In this document: piece after piece, positions 19,274-29,600 of the stretch
Layout: each line of letters opens with the position of its first letter
How positions within the stretch are numbered: position 1 is the stretch's first letter
Source of the DNA: Comamonadaceae bacterium
GTDB taxonomy: Bacteria > Pseudomonadota > Gammaproteobacteria > Burkholderiales > Burkholderiaceae_C
Direction: 5' to 3'
NCBI GenBank assembly: GCA_021299875.1
Contig: JAJTEW010000011.1
Coordinates: 1 to 64,000, forward strand
DNA: 64,000 nt
The notes under the pieces: generated by a model
Database searches by the model: none
What the model was told of the DNA's origin: nothing
Seen by the model: only the letters and a program-made list of their open reading frames with translations
Made by a program: the position numbers and the translations under genes

Positions 19274-21544
19274 TCAGCGCCTGCGGGCGGCCCTCACACC
19301 TTTGACCCCACGAACGGTGACCAAGACCCGGTTCAGACTCATGGCATCCCCGATTTCCACCGTGAAGGTCATCCAGGCCGTGCCTTTGACGGACTGGGTT
19401 TGCACGCCGATCACGTTCATTTTTTCTTTGGCAAACACTTCTGATATGTCGCGCAGCAAGCCTTGGCGGTCGATGGCCTCCACCGACACATCCACAGGAT
19501 AGACCGAGCCTTCCGAAGCTTTGCCCTCACCCCAGCGGACATCAATCACGCGCTCGGCATGGCGCGCAGCCAGTACGCGGAAGTTGCTGCAATCTTGCCT
19601 GTGGATGCTCACGCCATTGCCGCGTGTGACAAAGCCACCAATCGCATCGGGTGGAGCGGGTTTGCAGCAGCGCGCCAATTGGGTCAAGAGCGAATCCACC
19701 CCCACCACCAAGACCCCCGAGGGGGACTTGCGGGTTACTGTGCCTTTGAACTTCTTTTGAAAGTACTCATCGGGCTCCAAGGCCGGTTCAGGGGGGTTGA
19801 GTAAGACCTCGATGTTGCGCAGAGAGTATTCATCCTTGCCCACCACCTCGAACAAACCATCTGCCGACTTGAAACCCAGTTGAGTGGCTAAATCTTCGAG
19901 GCGAATGGCGGTGCGGCCTAAGCGTTGCAAAGATTTTTCAACCGCCTCACGGCCCTTGGCAATGGTTTCTTCACTCACCTGCGCATTGAACCAAGCACGG
20001 ACCTTGGCACGCGCCCGAGGGCTGGCTAAAAAGCCCAACTCTGGGTTGAGCCAATCGCGTGAAGGACCGCCCTCTTTGATGGCCGTGATCTCCACCGTCT
20101 GGCCATTGGCCAGTGGGGTGTTCAGGGGCACCATCGCCCCGTCGACCTTTGCGCCTCGGCAGCGGTGGCCCAAATTGGTGTGAACGGTGTAGGCAAAGTC
20201 AATGGCTGTAGCGCCCTGCGGCAACTCGACCACCGCCGCATCGGGCGTCAGCACATAAATGCGGTCCTCAAACAAGCCGCTGTCTTGCCCTTGGGTCTGC
20301 GCCGCACCCGACAAATCGCGTTCCCAGGCCAACAACTGTCGCAGCACCGCGATCTTGGTGTCGTATTCGCTGCGGGCAGAAACCCCGGCATAGCCCTTGG
20401 CGCCCGCTTCTTTGTAAGCCCAATGCGCTGCCACGCCATGTTCCGCATGCTCATGCATGGCCTGGGTGCGGATTTGGACCTCAATGGGGCCGCCATCGGC
20501 ATCGCGCACCACGGTGTGCAAAGACTGGTAGCCATTGGCTTTGGGCTTGGCAATGTAGTCGTCAAACTCTTCGGCAATCGGGACAAAGTGCTCATGCACC
20601 CAGCTGAGCACTTGGTAACAATCGGCCACATTGGGCACCACCACGCGCAGCGCCCGGATGTCGAACACGCGGTCAAAGGGCAGCGCCTTGCCTCGCATCT
20701 TCTTGACGATGCTGTAAATGTGCTTGGGTCGCCCCTCCACGGTGGCCACAATGCCTTGGGTGGCCAAGGCTTGCTGCAGCCGCTCGCGCAATGCCAACAT
20801 GTAACGCTCACGCTCAGCGCGTTTTTCATCCAACAGCCTGGCAATGTCCTTGTAGGTCGTGGGCTCCAGAAAGCGCAAGGACAGGTCTTCCAGTTCCCAT
20901 TTGATTTGCCAAATGCCCAAGCGGTTGGCCAGTGGCGCAAAGACCGTCAAGGACTCGCTGGCCAAAACGGGCGGCACCGGTAATTTGGTGGCAGCGAAAT
21001 GGCGCAGCGTTTGCAAACGCGACGCCAGTCGCAGCATGACCACACGCAAATCGCGGCTGAAAGCCAACAGCATCTTGCGCACATTTTCAGTCTGGATGCG
21101 CGGGCTCAGAGGTGTGTTGTCAGGCCCCTGGACACTGGTCTCAGCAGCCCGAGACAAGCGCTGCACATGCACCAACTGGTTGGTTTGCAGGGCCAATTGG
21201 GCCAAATGCAAGCCAAAGGCCTTGCCCATCACGTCCTCGGGCTTGTTCAGGTGTGGACAAGCATAGACCAAATAAATGGCTGCTTGCATGGCCAGCGAGC
21301 CCCCCATGTCCGACAAAATTGTGGCCACCGCATCGGCGTGCGCCAAAATGTTTTCACCGGTGTCCAGCGATTCGCCCGCAATCAAAGGCTCGGCAAAAGC
21401 GCGGGCTTTGGCCAACAGTTCGGCATCGGCTGGCAGGCTCTGGCCTTCGGCCGTGGCCAGCACAACGGGGGGCAACTGAGGCGCGTGCAAGCGCCCTGAG
21501 GGCGACATGGGGCGAGCAGAATGGCTGGAACTGGGGCTGACCAT
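19274..21544 (-). CDS. relA: GTP pyrophosphokinase ((p)ppGpp synthetase), RelA type
   Basis: About 756 residues. Domain order: a degenerate HD hydrolase domain (the HDxxED motif is replaced, with VYACPHLNKPED in that region), a synthetase domain with FDIRALRV, EFDDYIAKPKANGYQSLH, a TGS domain (RIYVLTPDAAVVELPQGATA), and a C-terminal ACT domain. Loss of the HD residues with the EFDD form marks RelA rather than SpoT: ribosome-associated ppGpp synthesis during amino acid starvation. The ATG at 21544 is chosen; a GTG at 21556 would overlap the upstream hydrolase stop. Only 4 bases separate it from that gene, so they are probably co-transcribed. Confidence 0.95.
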   Translation of the reverse strand: MVSPSSSHSARPMSPSGRLHAPQLPPVVLATAEGQSLPADAELLAKARAFAEPLIAGESLDTGENILAHADAVATILSDMGGSLAMQAAIYLVYACPHLNKPEDVMGKAFGLHLAQLALQTNQLVHVQRLSRAAETSVQGPDNTPLSPRIQTENVRKMLLAFSRDLRVVMLRLASRLQTLRHFAATKLPVPPVLASESLTVFAPLANRLGIWQIKWELEDLSLRFLEPTTYKDIARLLDEKRAERERYMLALRERLQQALATQGIVATVEGRPKHIYSIVKKMRGKALPFDRVFDIRALRVVVPNVADCYQVLSWVHEHFVPIAEEFDDYIAKPKANGYQSLHTVVRDADGGPIEVQIRTQAMHEHAEHGVAAHWAYKEAGAKGYAGVSARSEYDTKIAVLRQLLAWERDLSGAAQTQGQDSGLFEDRIYVLTPDAAVVELPQGATAIDFAYTVHTNLGHRCRGAKVDGAMVPLNTPLANGQTVEITAIKEGGPSRDWLNPELGFLASPRARAKVRAWFNAQVSEETIAKGREAVEKSLQRLGRTAIRLEDLATQLGFKSADGLFEVVGKDEYSLRNIEVLLNPPEPALEPDEYFQKKFKGTVTRKSPSGVLVVGVDSLLTQLARCCKPAPPDAIGGFVTRGNGVSIHRQDCSNFRVLAARHAERVIDVRWGEGKASEGSVYPVDVSVEAIDRQGLLRDISEVFAKEKMNVIGVQTQSVKGTAWMTFTVEIGDAMSLNRVLVTVRGVKGVRAARRR

Positions 21545-21548
21545 GGCT

Positions 21549-22547
21549 TCAAGCACCCCACAGAAACTGACTCACCACCGCCATTTGGCTCTCAGCGGTC
21601 AAAGTGGGTGCGTGGCCACAGTCTGGCCACACCTCCAACTGGGCTCTTGGCCCACGCTGCGTCATGGCCAAGGCTGTTGCGGCCGTCAACAAATCCGATT
21701 GCCCTCCGCGAATCAGCAAGGTTTGGGCTTGAATTTGGTCGTACAAACCCCACAAGCTGGCCTCGCCAGCGGTGGCTGCCTCGGGGGTCAATGCGCGCAA
21801 CGGAACCCCAATGGCCGGATCGTAGTGCAGGGTCAAGGCGCCATCGATTCCCGGACGCGTCATGTGCGCCGACATCTCGCGCCAAACTTCGGGCAAGACC
21901 GGGCCAAAGCCTTGAGACAAGGTCCACAAAGCTGCAGCCGCCTCATCGAGATCGCGAAATTGGCCGTATTGCCCCACATAGGCTTGCATGCGCTGCACCG
22001 ACGACCAAGTGATGGCCGGGCCCACATCGTTCAGCACCAATCGGCGAATGGGGATGGGTAAAGGCAGCAAGGGCTGTCCGGCCAGCACCATGCCAATCAA
22101 GCCGCCCATGCTGGTGCCCACCCAGTCCAGCGTTTGCAGGGGCTTGTCGGCCCCCAGTTGCAACTGAATCTGTCCCAACATGGCCAGCATGTCACTCGCG
22201 TACTGCGGAATTTGGTAGAGCGAGGCATGACTCAGCCATTCGCTGCGCCCCCGTCCCGCCACATCGGGACAAATCACCTGAAGTGGCTCAGGGCTTCGCG
22301 CCATCAAGGCCTGAGCCAGGCGGTCGAAATCGCGGCCTTGACGTGTCAAGCCATGCACGCACACCACCACGCGGCGGGCATTCACGTCGCCCCAACGCCA
22401 AAAGGCCATGCGGTGCTGACCTTCGGGGTGGGGACAGGTCACCCAGTCGAGCTGGGGCAATGCGTTGGCAGGCTTGGGCGTGTGGGTCATGACAATTGGC
22501 AACAATCTGGAGAGTTCACCCATCAAACCGGGCTTGGGCAGCGCCAT
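21549..22547 (-). CDS. Alpha/beta hydrolase
   Basis: 332 residues with an oxyanion motif VHGLTRQGRDFD, nucleophile elbow GTSMGG (Ser) and a C-terminal catalytic His in CGHAPTL, so it is probably an esterase or related serine hydrolase. The substrate is unknown. The start may be internal: Met 20 (MTHTPKPAN) is also plausible because no ribosome binding site is obvious at 22547. It is immediately upstream of relA on the same strand and divergent from the 3-hydroxybutyrate dehydrogenase gene. Confidence 0.85.
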   Translation of the reverse strand: MALPKPGLMGELSRLLPIVMTHTPKPANALPQLDWVTCPHPEGQHRMAFWRWGDVNARRVVVCVHGLTRQGRDFDRLAQALMARSPEPLQVICPDVAGRGRSEWLSHASLYQIPQYASDMLAMLGQIQLQLGADKPLQTLDWVGTSMGGLIGMVLAGQPLLPLPIPIRRLVLNDVGPAITWSSVQRMQAYVGQYGQFRDLDEAAAALWTLSQGFGPVLPEVWREMSAHMTRPGIDGALTLHYDPAIGVPLRALTPEAATAGEASLWGLYDQIQAQTLLIRGGQSDLLTAATALAMTQRGPRAQLEVWPDCGHAPTLTAESQMAVVSQFLWGA

Positions 22548-22591
22548 AATGGACTTTTGAACATCCTAATTCATCTTTCGGAGTCATCCTC

Positions 22592-23362
22592 ATGTTGCAA
22601 GGTAAAACAGCGTTGGTCACGGGTTCCACCAGCGGTATCGGACTGGGCATTGCCAAAGCTTTGGCCAAGCAAGGCGCCAACATCGTCCTCAATGGTTTCG
22701 GTGATGTCGAAGGCCCCAAGGCCGAGATTGCCGCCTTGGGTGTGAAGGTGGCTTACCACGGTGCCGACATGAGCCAAGCCCACGAGATCGAAGCCATGAT
22801 GAAGTTTGCTGCGGACACCTTCGGGCGCGTGGACATCCTGGTCAACAACGCCGGTATCCAGCATGTGGCCAAGGTCGAAGACTTCCCCGTCGAGCGCTGG
22901 GATGCCATCATCGCCATCAATCTGACGAGCGCCTTCCACGCCACACGGCTGGCTCTGCCTGCGATGAAAGCGGCCAAATGGGGCCGGATCATCAACGTGG
23001 CATCGATCCACGGCTTGGTAGGGTCAGCCGAAAAATCGGCCTATGTGGCGGCCAAGCATGGCGTGGTGGGCCTGACCAAGGTTACGGCACTTGAAAACGC
23101 CACCACTGGTGTGACCTGTAACGCGATTTGCCCCGGTTGGGTGCTGACACCACTGGTGCAAAAACAAGTGGATGCCAAAGCGGTGGCCATGGGCTTGTCC
23201 AACGAAGACGCCAAAAAACAGCTGCTGCGGGAAAAAGAGCCCTCGATGCAGTTCACCACCCCCGAAGAACTGGGCGAGCTGGCCTTGTTCTTCTGCTCGG
23301 CTGCGGGCAACAACGTGCGCGGCGCAGCTTGGAACATGGATGGCGGCTGGACCGCGCAATAA
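22592..23362 (+). CDS. bdhA: 3-Hydroxybutyrate dehydrogenase (short-chain dehydrogenase)
   Basis: 256 residues of the SDR fold: cofactor motif TGSTSGIGLGIA, NNAG at about 85-90, catalytic Ser in INVASIHGL and YxxxK as YVAAKHG. The region ICPGWVLTPLVQKQ and the C-terminal GAAWNMDGGWTAQ are typical of D-3-hydroxybutyrate dehydrogenase, which oxidises 3-hydroxybutyrate to acetoacetate with NAD during polyhydroxybutyrate or ketone use. The ATG has CGGAG upstream. ompR follows after 14 bases. Confidence 0.92.
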   Translation: MLQGKTALVTGSTSGIGLGIAKALAKQGANIVLNGFGDVEGPKAEIAALGVKVAYHGADMSQAHEIEAMMKFAADTFGRVDILVNNAGIQHVAKVEDFPVERWDAIIAINLTSAFHATRLALPAMKAAKWGRIINVASIHGLVGSAEKSAYVAAKHGVVGLTKVTALENATTGVTCNAICPGWVLTPLVQKQVDAKAVAMGLSNEDAKKQLLREKEPSMQFTTPEELGELALFFCSAAGNNVRGAAWNMDGGWTAQ

Positions 23363-23376
23363 CCAAGCACTCGGCC

Positions 23377-24108
23377 ATGAACAACTCCACCCGCCTGGAC
23401 AAAGTCGTCATCGTGGACGACGACGCGCGCATCCGTGATTTGCTGCGGCGCTTTCTGTCGCAAGAAGGCTTGGACGTTTTGTTGGCCGAAGATGGCCGGG
23501 CCTTGGACCGCATCATGCAGCGCGAAACCATCGACCTGGTCGTGCTGGACCTGATGCTGCCTGGCGAAGACGGGATGAGCATCTGCAAGCGGATTCGCGC
23601 AGCTGGCAACAAAACACCTGTGATCATGCTCACAGCCAAAGTTGAAGATGCCGATCGCATTGCGGGCCTGGACATGGGTGCCGATGACTACTTGGGCAAG
23701 CCCTTTAACCCACGGGAGTTGTTGGCTCGAATCCACGCCGTGTTGCGCCGAAGGCCAACAGCCGAAGTGCCCGGCGCACCGTCCATCGCAGACAACGAAG
23801 TCATCGTGTTTGGTGCCTTCACGCTCGATTTGGGGACCCGCTCATTGAGCCGCTTGGGCGAAGACATGCCGCTGACCAGTGGCGAGTTTTCCATGCTCAA
23901 AGCCCTGGCCCGGCACCCCAAGCAAACCCTGTCGCGAGAAAAACTGGCCCAGCTGGCCCGTGGTCGCGAATTTGAGCCATTTGACCGCAGCTTGGATGTT
24001 CAAATTTCTCGCCTGCGAAAAATGATCGAACAAGACCCCGCCGCACCCAAAGTCATTCAAACGGTTTGGGGCATCGGTTATGTGTTTGTGCCCGATGGCC
24101 AAGCGTGA
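23377..24108 (+). CDS. ompR: OmpR-type response regulator
   Basis: 243 residues: receiver domain (VIVDDDARIRDLL, phospho-Asp in VVLDLMLPGEDG, Thr in MLTAKVEDAD, Lys in YLGKPFNP) and a winged-helix DNA-binding domain (LTSGEFSMLKAL, RSLDVQISRLRKMIE, WGIGYVFVP). The start is ATG 23377; the frame is open further upstream inside bdhA without similarity. It overlaps the envZ start, so the pair is translationally coupled. By analogy it responds to osmotic or envelope conditions. Confidence 0.93.
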   Translation: MNNSTRLDKVVIVDDDARIRDLLRRFLSQEGLDVLLAEDGRALDRIMQRETIDLVVLDLMLPGEDGMSICKRIRAAGNKTPVIMLTAKVEDADRIAGLDMGADDYLGKPFNPRELLARIHAVLRRRPTAEVPGAPSIADNEVIVFGAFTLDLGTRSLSRLGEDMPLTSGEFSMLKALARHPKQTLSREKLAQLARGREFEPFDRSLDVQISRLRKMIEQDPAAPKVIQTVWGIGYVFVPDGQA

Positions 24109-25487
24109 GCCCTGCTGAAGTCAAAGTCCCAGAGCCGGGCGTGGCCGACAAACCCGCTCGCAAGCTCAAGCTCAGCTTGTTTTGGCGCACGTTCATTTGG
24201 CTGGCCTTGCTGATTTTGTTCAGCAGCATGGCTTGGCTGCAGATGTTTCGCACCCAAGAGTACGAACCCCGAATTTTGCGCAATGTCCACCAAATTGCCA
24301 CGGTGGTCAATTTGACCAAAACCGCCTTGGTGCACACCGATGCGATCGCACGGGTGTCGCTGCTGAAAACGCTGGCCGACGAAGAGGATGTCAGCATCCA
24401 AACGCGAGAACCCGGCGACCAGATCCAGGCCTTTGGGACTTCAGGACTGGAACGGCAATTGGTCAAGGAGATGGTCAAACGGCTGGGGCCCGACACATTG
24501 ATCGCTTCCCAAGTCAACCAAGTCGACGGCCTGTGGATCGGCTTCAAGATCGAGCGTGACAGTTACTGGCTGCAAATGGACCCTGAGCGGCTCAGGCCAT
24601 TGGGCGGCTCGGCATGGCTGACTTGGCTGGGCTTGACGCTTGCGCTGTCCTTGGGGGGCGCTGCCTTGATGGCTGGTCTGATCAACCGGCCTTTGAAGCG
24701 CCTGTCTTTGGCCGCCAGCCAAGTGCGCGATGGCCATTTCAATACCGCCAACCTGGACGAGGATGCAGCCACCAGCGAAATTCGCGAAGTCAACATCGGC
24801 TTCAACCGCATGGCCGAGCGTTTGGCCAAGATCGAGCAAGAACGGGCCGTGATGCTGGCGGGTATTTCACACGATTTGCGCACCCCCCTGGCCCGTTTGC
24901 GCCTCGAGACCGAGCTGAGTGTGGCCAACCTCGAAACCCGTGATCTGATGGCCGCCGACATCGCCCAACTCGACGCCATCATCGACAAGTTCCTCGATTA
25001 CGCCCGACCCGAACCCACGAATTTGGGGCCCGTTTTGTTGTCGGGCGTCATCAGTCGAAGCATTGCACCATGGCGCAACGACCAGCGCCTGCAGATCAGC
25101 GTCGATGTGGCCGAAGACCTGCAAATCCATGCCGAGCAAGTCGAACTGGTTCGGGTCATGTCCAACTTGCTGGAAAATGCCCGCCGTTATGGTCAAAGCC
25201 CCAACGACGGCATCACGCGGGTCGAAATTGTGGCTCGTGTGCACGAAGGCTGGGTGTTGCTGCGCGTACGCGATCAAGGCCCCGGCGTCCCTGAGGACAC
25301 GTTAAAGAACCTGACCCAACCGTTTTTCAGAGGCGACAGCGCACGAACCAACGCCACTGGTTCAGGCTTGGGCTTGGCCATTGTCGAAAAATCTGTGCAG
25401 CGCATGGGTGGCACGTTCTCGGTGTTCAACAACAGCGCCGGGGGACTGATGGCGCTGATGAAATTCAGGCAGGTGTCACCGACTTGA
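24105..25487 (+). CDS. envZ: EnvZ-type osmosensor histidine kinase
   Basis: About 460 residues: transmembrane segment near 25-45, periplasmic domain, second transmembrane segment near 165-190, HAMP, HisKA with the phospho-His in [12 protein letters not shown], and a HATPase domain with N-box [10 protein letters not shown] and G-boxes RDQGPGVP and GSGLGLAI. The start is taken as the GTG at 24105 overlapping the ompR stop; an upstream in-frame start at 24066 lies inside ompR. The 3' end overlaps the ispF remnant by 23 bases on the opposite strand. Confidence 0.92.
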   Translation: MSPAEVKVPEPGVADKPARKLKLSLFWRTFIWLALLILFSSMAWLQMFRTQEYEPRILRNVHQIATVVNLTKTALVHTDAIARVSLLKTLADEEDVSIQTREPGDQIQAFGTSGLERQLVKEMVKRLGPDTLIASQVNQVDGLWIGFKIERDSYWLQMDPERLRPLGGSAWLTWLGLTLALSLGGAALMAGLINRPLKRLSLAASQVRDGHFNTANLDEDAATSEIREVNIGFNRMAERLAKIEQERAVMLAGISHDLRTPLARLRLETELSVANLETRDLMAADIAQLDAIIDKFLDYARPEPTNLGPVLLSGVISRSIAPWRNDQRLQISVDVAEDLQIHAEQVELVRVMSNLLENARRYGQSPNDGITRVEIVARVHEGWVLLRVRDQGPGVPEDTLKNLTQPFFRGDSARTNATGSGLGLAIVEKSVQRMGGTFSVFNNSAGGLMALMKFRQVSPT

Positions 25488-25861
25488 GGGTCAGCAAGGC
25501 CACCGCACGCGCTTCCATGCTGTGACCCAAGCCCACGGGCCCCAGTTTTTCTGCCGTCTTGGCCTTCACATTCACCCGATCCAAAGCCACGCCCAACGCC
25601 TGCGCAACGCCTGCATTGATGGCCGCCATGTGCGGGGCCAGTTTGGGGGCTTGGGCCACGATGGTGCTGTCCACGTTCACCAGCTCCGTCACCCAGCCCC
25701 GCAGCGCCCAAAACCGCATCGGTGATGGCATGCAGCAGCACATCGGCATCAGAGTGGCCCAGCAGCCCCGATGAATGGGGGATTTCCACCCCGCCCAAAA
25801 CCAGCTTGCGCCCTGGCACCAGGGCATGCACGTCCCAGCCTTCACCGATTCTGAAACTCAT
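25465..25861 (-). pseudogene. ispF: 2-C-methyl-D-erythritol 2,4-cyclodiphosphate synthase with internal deletion and frameshift
   Basis: The first 58 codons read as a normal IspF: DVH (metal ligands D10, H12), [10 protein letters not shown] (H44) and GAAGLGD. The frame then fails. The C-terminal half, [17 protein letters not shown] through [14 protein letters not shown] to MEARAVALL, is intact in another frame. Compared with E. coli IspF, about 33 codons between LGD and the NVDSTI strand (the FPDTDPxFKGADS region) are missing, in a length not divisible by three. The remaining 397 bases cannot encode a working enzyme in one frame. IspF catalyses an essential MEP isoprenoid step, so an intact copy elsewhere or a sequence error is expected. 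ATG overlaps the ispD stop. Confidence 0.88.
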
Positions 25862-26571
25862 GTCCTGCTCCCCAAAATGGCTTCGGCCAACGCGAAGTCG
25901 GCCGGGTATGTGACTTTGAAATTTTGCGCCGAGCCCTCCACCAAGCGCGGCTTGAGGCCCAGTCGCTCCATCGCACTGGCCTCATCGGTGATGCCCGCAA
26001 AGCCAATGGCCGCCACCGCAGCCAGTGCATCGTGCAAGGCCTGCAGGCGAAACATCTGCGGCGTCTGTGCCAACCATTTGTGCTCACGCGGCACCGTGGC
26101 CAAAACGCGGCCGCCCTCTTCGCTTTTGAGCGTGTCAGGCAAAGGCAACGCCAACAGCCCACCCACCACATCGTGTTGGCAAGTGTCGATCAGGCGGCTC
26201 ACCGACTCGGGGGACACCAAACAACGCGCCGCATCGTGCACCAACACCCAATCCATCGGGTCCAGGCCAGCCTTCAACATGGCTTGAAGCCCCTTGAACA
26301 CACTCTCGGCACGGCTGACGCCGCCGCAGGCCTGGCGCTGGAAATTCGCGGGCCAGCCCTGCTCGGGCCAAGCATGGGCATCATCCGGCGACAAAATCAC
26401 CCAGCCACTCGTCAATCGAGGCACCTGCGCTAAAGCTTGCAAAGTGTGCATGACCATGGGCTGACCCGCCACCTGCTGGTATTGCTTGGGTTGCAGCGTG
26501 CCCGCCCGGCTGCCCGTGCCCGCGCAAGGGATCAGGGCATGAAAGCGGGGCATAGAGGTGCGGTCATTCAT
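25858..26571 (-). CDS. ispD: 2-C-methyl-D-erythritol 4-phosphate cytidylyltransferase
   Basis: 237 residues. It activates MEP with CTP in isoprenoid synthesis. Visible family motifs: [13 protein letters not shown] (the nucleotide loop), [17 protein letters not shown] (usually VHDAARP), [17 protein letters not shown] and [14 protein letters not shown]. ispF overlaps its end by four bases (ATGA), the usual ispDF arrangement. The gene is divergent from mfd. Confidence 0.95.
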   Translation of the reverse strand: MNDRTSMPRFHALIPCAGTGSRAGTLQPKQYQQVAGQPMVMHTLQALAQVPRLTSGWVILSPDDAHAWPEQGWPANFQRQACGGVSRAESVFKGLQAMLKAGLDPMDWVLVHDAARCLVSPESVSRLIDTCQHDVVGGLLALPLPDTLKSEEGGRVLATVPREHKWLAQTPQMFRLQALHDALAAVAAIGFAGITDEASAMERLGLKPRLVEGSAQNFKVTYPADFALAEAILGSRT

Positions 26572-26638
26572 AGGAACACATTGTAGTTTTGTAGGTTGGC
26601 CGCTTCAGCCCCTAAAATCAAGCCAATTCGACATTTCC

Positions 26639-26677
26639 ACACCCCCCTCCATCATGGCGGGGGGTGTTTTGCCTTTT
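26639..26677 (+). terminator. Terminator-like hairpin in the leader of mfd
   Basis: A perfect 9-bp stem (ACACCCCCC / GGGGGGTGT) with an 11-base loop is followed by TTTTGCCTTTT on the plus strand, ending about 15 bases before the mfd ATG. The upstream gene is divergent, so there is no plus-strand gene to terminate; it may attenuate mfd. Confidence 0.65.
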
Positions 26678-26691
26678 CCAACGCCCACGCC

Positions 26692-29600
26692 ATGCAACTG
26701 CCCAGCCTCATTACCGGCAAACGTTTCACCCTGCCCCGCCCTGCAGGTTCAGCCGATGCCGTGCTGCTGTCCCAGTTGGCCGAGCGCGAGAAAAAGGCGG
26801 GCAAGATCACCGCCATCGTCACTGCCGATGCAGCCGATGCCCAGCGACTGATGGACGAGATGAAGTTTTTTGCACCCGATCTGCGCTGCGTGATGTTCCC
26901 CGACTGGGAAACCCTGCCGTACGACACCTTCTCGCCGCACCAAGACCTGATCAGTGAACGCTTGGCCACACTGTGGCGCATCAAACAGCGCAACCATGTC
27001 GAAAGCGCTGACGTGGTGCTGCTGCCCGCCACGACGGCCTTGTACCGGCTGGCGCCACCGTCCTTTTTGGCGGGCTACACCTTTGAATTCAAGGTCAAAC
27101 AAAAGCTCGATGAAGCCCAGCTCAAGGCCCAGCTCACACTGGCGGGTTACGCGCATGTGAGCCAAGTGGTCAGCCCCGGGGAATACGCGGTGCGCGGCGG
27201 CCTGATCGATTTGTTCCCCATGGGCTCGCCGGTGCCTTATCGGGTGGATTTGTTCGACGACGAGATCGACTCCATTCGCACCTTTGACCCCGACAGCCAG
27301 CGCAGCCTCTACCCCGTGCCCGAGGTGCGCCTGTTGCCCGGCCGCGAGTTCCCGATGGACGAGGCGGCCCGTGGGCGGTTTCGCAGCCGTTGGCGCGAAC
27401 TGCTGGAAGGCGACCCAACCAAAAGCCGCATCTACAAAGACATGGGCAATGGCGTGGCCACGGCGGGCATCGAGTACTACCTGCCGCTCTTCTTTGAAGA
27501 AACCGCCACGGTGTTTGACTACCTGGGCGCCGGGCAAGCGGACGCTGCCACCGTGGTGCTGCACGGCGATCTGGAGCCTGCATTCCAACGCTTTTGGCAA
27601 GACACCAAAGACCGCTACCGCTTGGTGCAAGGCGACCCCGAGCGGCCCGTGCTGCCACCCGATGCGCTGTTTTTGAATGCAGAGCAGTTTTATGGCCTGT
27701 GCAACCAGCATGCGCAACTGGCCTTACGCCCGGACACAGACGACGCCGAAAACAACCCCCTGGCCCAAGCCCTGCCCGATTTGACGGTGGTGCGCGGTGC
27801 CGAAGACCCGCTGGCCCGACTGCAAGCGCACATCCACAGCGGGAAGACCCGCGTGCTGATCCTGGCCGAGAGCGACGGCCGACGCGAAAGCCTGCTTGAC
27901 TTTGTGCGCTCCAGCGGCCTCACACCCCCAGTGTTTGACAATCTTCAAGGATTTTTGGCCAGCGACGAAAAAGTCGGCATGGCCACTTCAATGCTCAACA
28001 AAGGCTTTCACTGGTTCGAGCACCACATCGACCTGGTCACCGAAACCGAACTCTTTGCGGTGGGGGCCACCACCCGCCGACGCAAAAAACAAGAACAAGT
28101 CAGTGACGTCGAAGCCCTCATCAAAGACTTGAGCGAGCTGAACGTGGGCGACCCGGTTGTGCACAGCCAGCACGGCATTGGCCGCTATCGGGGCTTGGTG
28201 AACATGGACATGGGGCAAAAAAACAGCGACGGCAGCCCAGCCGTGCAAGAGTTTTTGCACCTCGAATATGCAGGCGACGCCACGCTGTATGTGCCGGTGA
28301 GCCAATTGCAGCTCATCAGCCGCTACACCGGCGTGAGCGCCGACGAAGCACCCCTGCACAAACTGGGCTCAGGCCAGTGGGAAAAAGCCAAGCGCCGCGC
28401 TGCCGAACAGGTGCGCGACTCGGCGGCAGAGTTGCTCAACATTTACGCCCGCCGCGCCGCACGCGAGGGCCATGCCTTCCGATACAGCCCGCAGGACTAC
28501 GAGACCTTTGCCAACGACTTCGGCTTTGAAGAGACCGCCGACCAGCGGGCGGCTATCCACTGCGTGATCCAAGACATGATCAGCCCCCGCCCCATGGACC
28601 GGTTGGTCTGTGGTGATGTGGGTTTTGGCAAGACCGAAGTGGCCTTGCGCGCCGCCTTTGTGGCCGTCACAGGCGGCAAACAAGTCGCCATTTTGGCGCC
28701 CACCACGCTCTTGGCCGAGCAGCACTTTCAGACTCTGAAAGACCGCTTTGCCAAATGGCCCGTGCAAGTGGCCGAGGTCTCGCGTTTCCGGTCGGGCAAA
28801 GAAGTCACCGCGGCCCTCAAAGGCATTGCCGATGGCACGGTGGACATCGTGGTCGGCACACACAAGCTGCTGAGTGAGTCCACCAAATTCCACAACCTGG
28901 GCCTGCTCATCATTGACGAAGAGCACCGTTTTGGGGTGCGCCACAAAGAGGCCATGAAAGCCCTGCGCGCCGAAGTCGACGTGCTCACGCTCACGGCCAC
29001 GCCCATTCCGCGCACTTTGGGCATGGCGCTCGAAGGCCTGCGCGATCTCTCCGTGATCGCCACAGCGCCGCAGCGCCGCCTGGCCATCAAGACCTTTGTG
29101 CGCAACGAGGGCACGGGCGTGATCCGCGAGGCGGTGCTGCGCGAGCTCAAGCGTGGCGGGCAGGTGTACTTCTTGCACAACGAAGTCGACACGATTGAAA
29201 ACCGCCGCCAAAAGCTCGAAGAAATCCTGCCCGAGGCCCGCATCGCGGTGGCCCATGGCCAAATGCCCGAGCGGGAGCTGGAACGTGTCATGCGCGACTT
29301 TGTGGCCCAGCGCTACAACATCTTGCTGTGCTCGACCATCATCGAGACCGGCATCGACGTGCCCACCGCCAACACGATCGTGATGAGCCGGGCCGACAAG
29401 TTTGGCCTGGCCCAGTTGCACCAACTTCGTGGGCGCGTAGGCCGCTCACACCACCAAGCCTATGCCTATTTGATGGTGCCCGAGATCCAGGGCCTGACCA
29501 AACAAGCCGCTCAGCGGCTGGACGCGATCCAGCAAATGGAAGAACTGGGCAGCGGCTTTTACCTGGCGATGCACGACCTGGAAATCCGCGGCGCGGGCGA

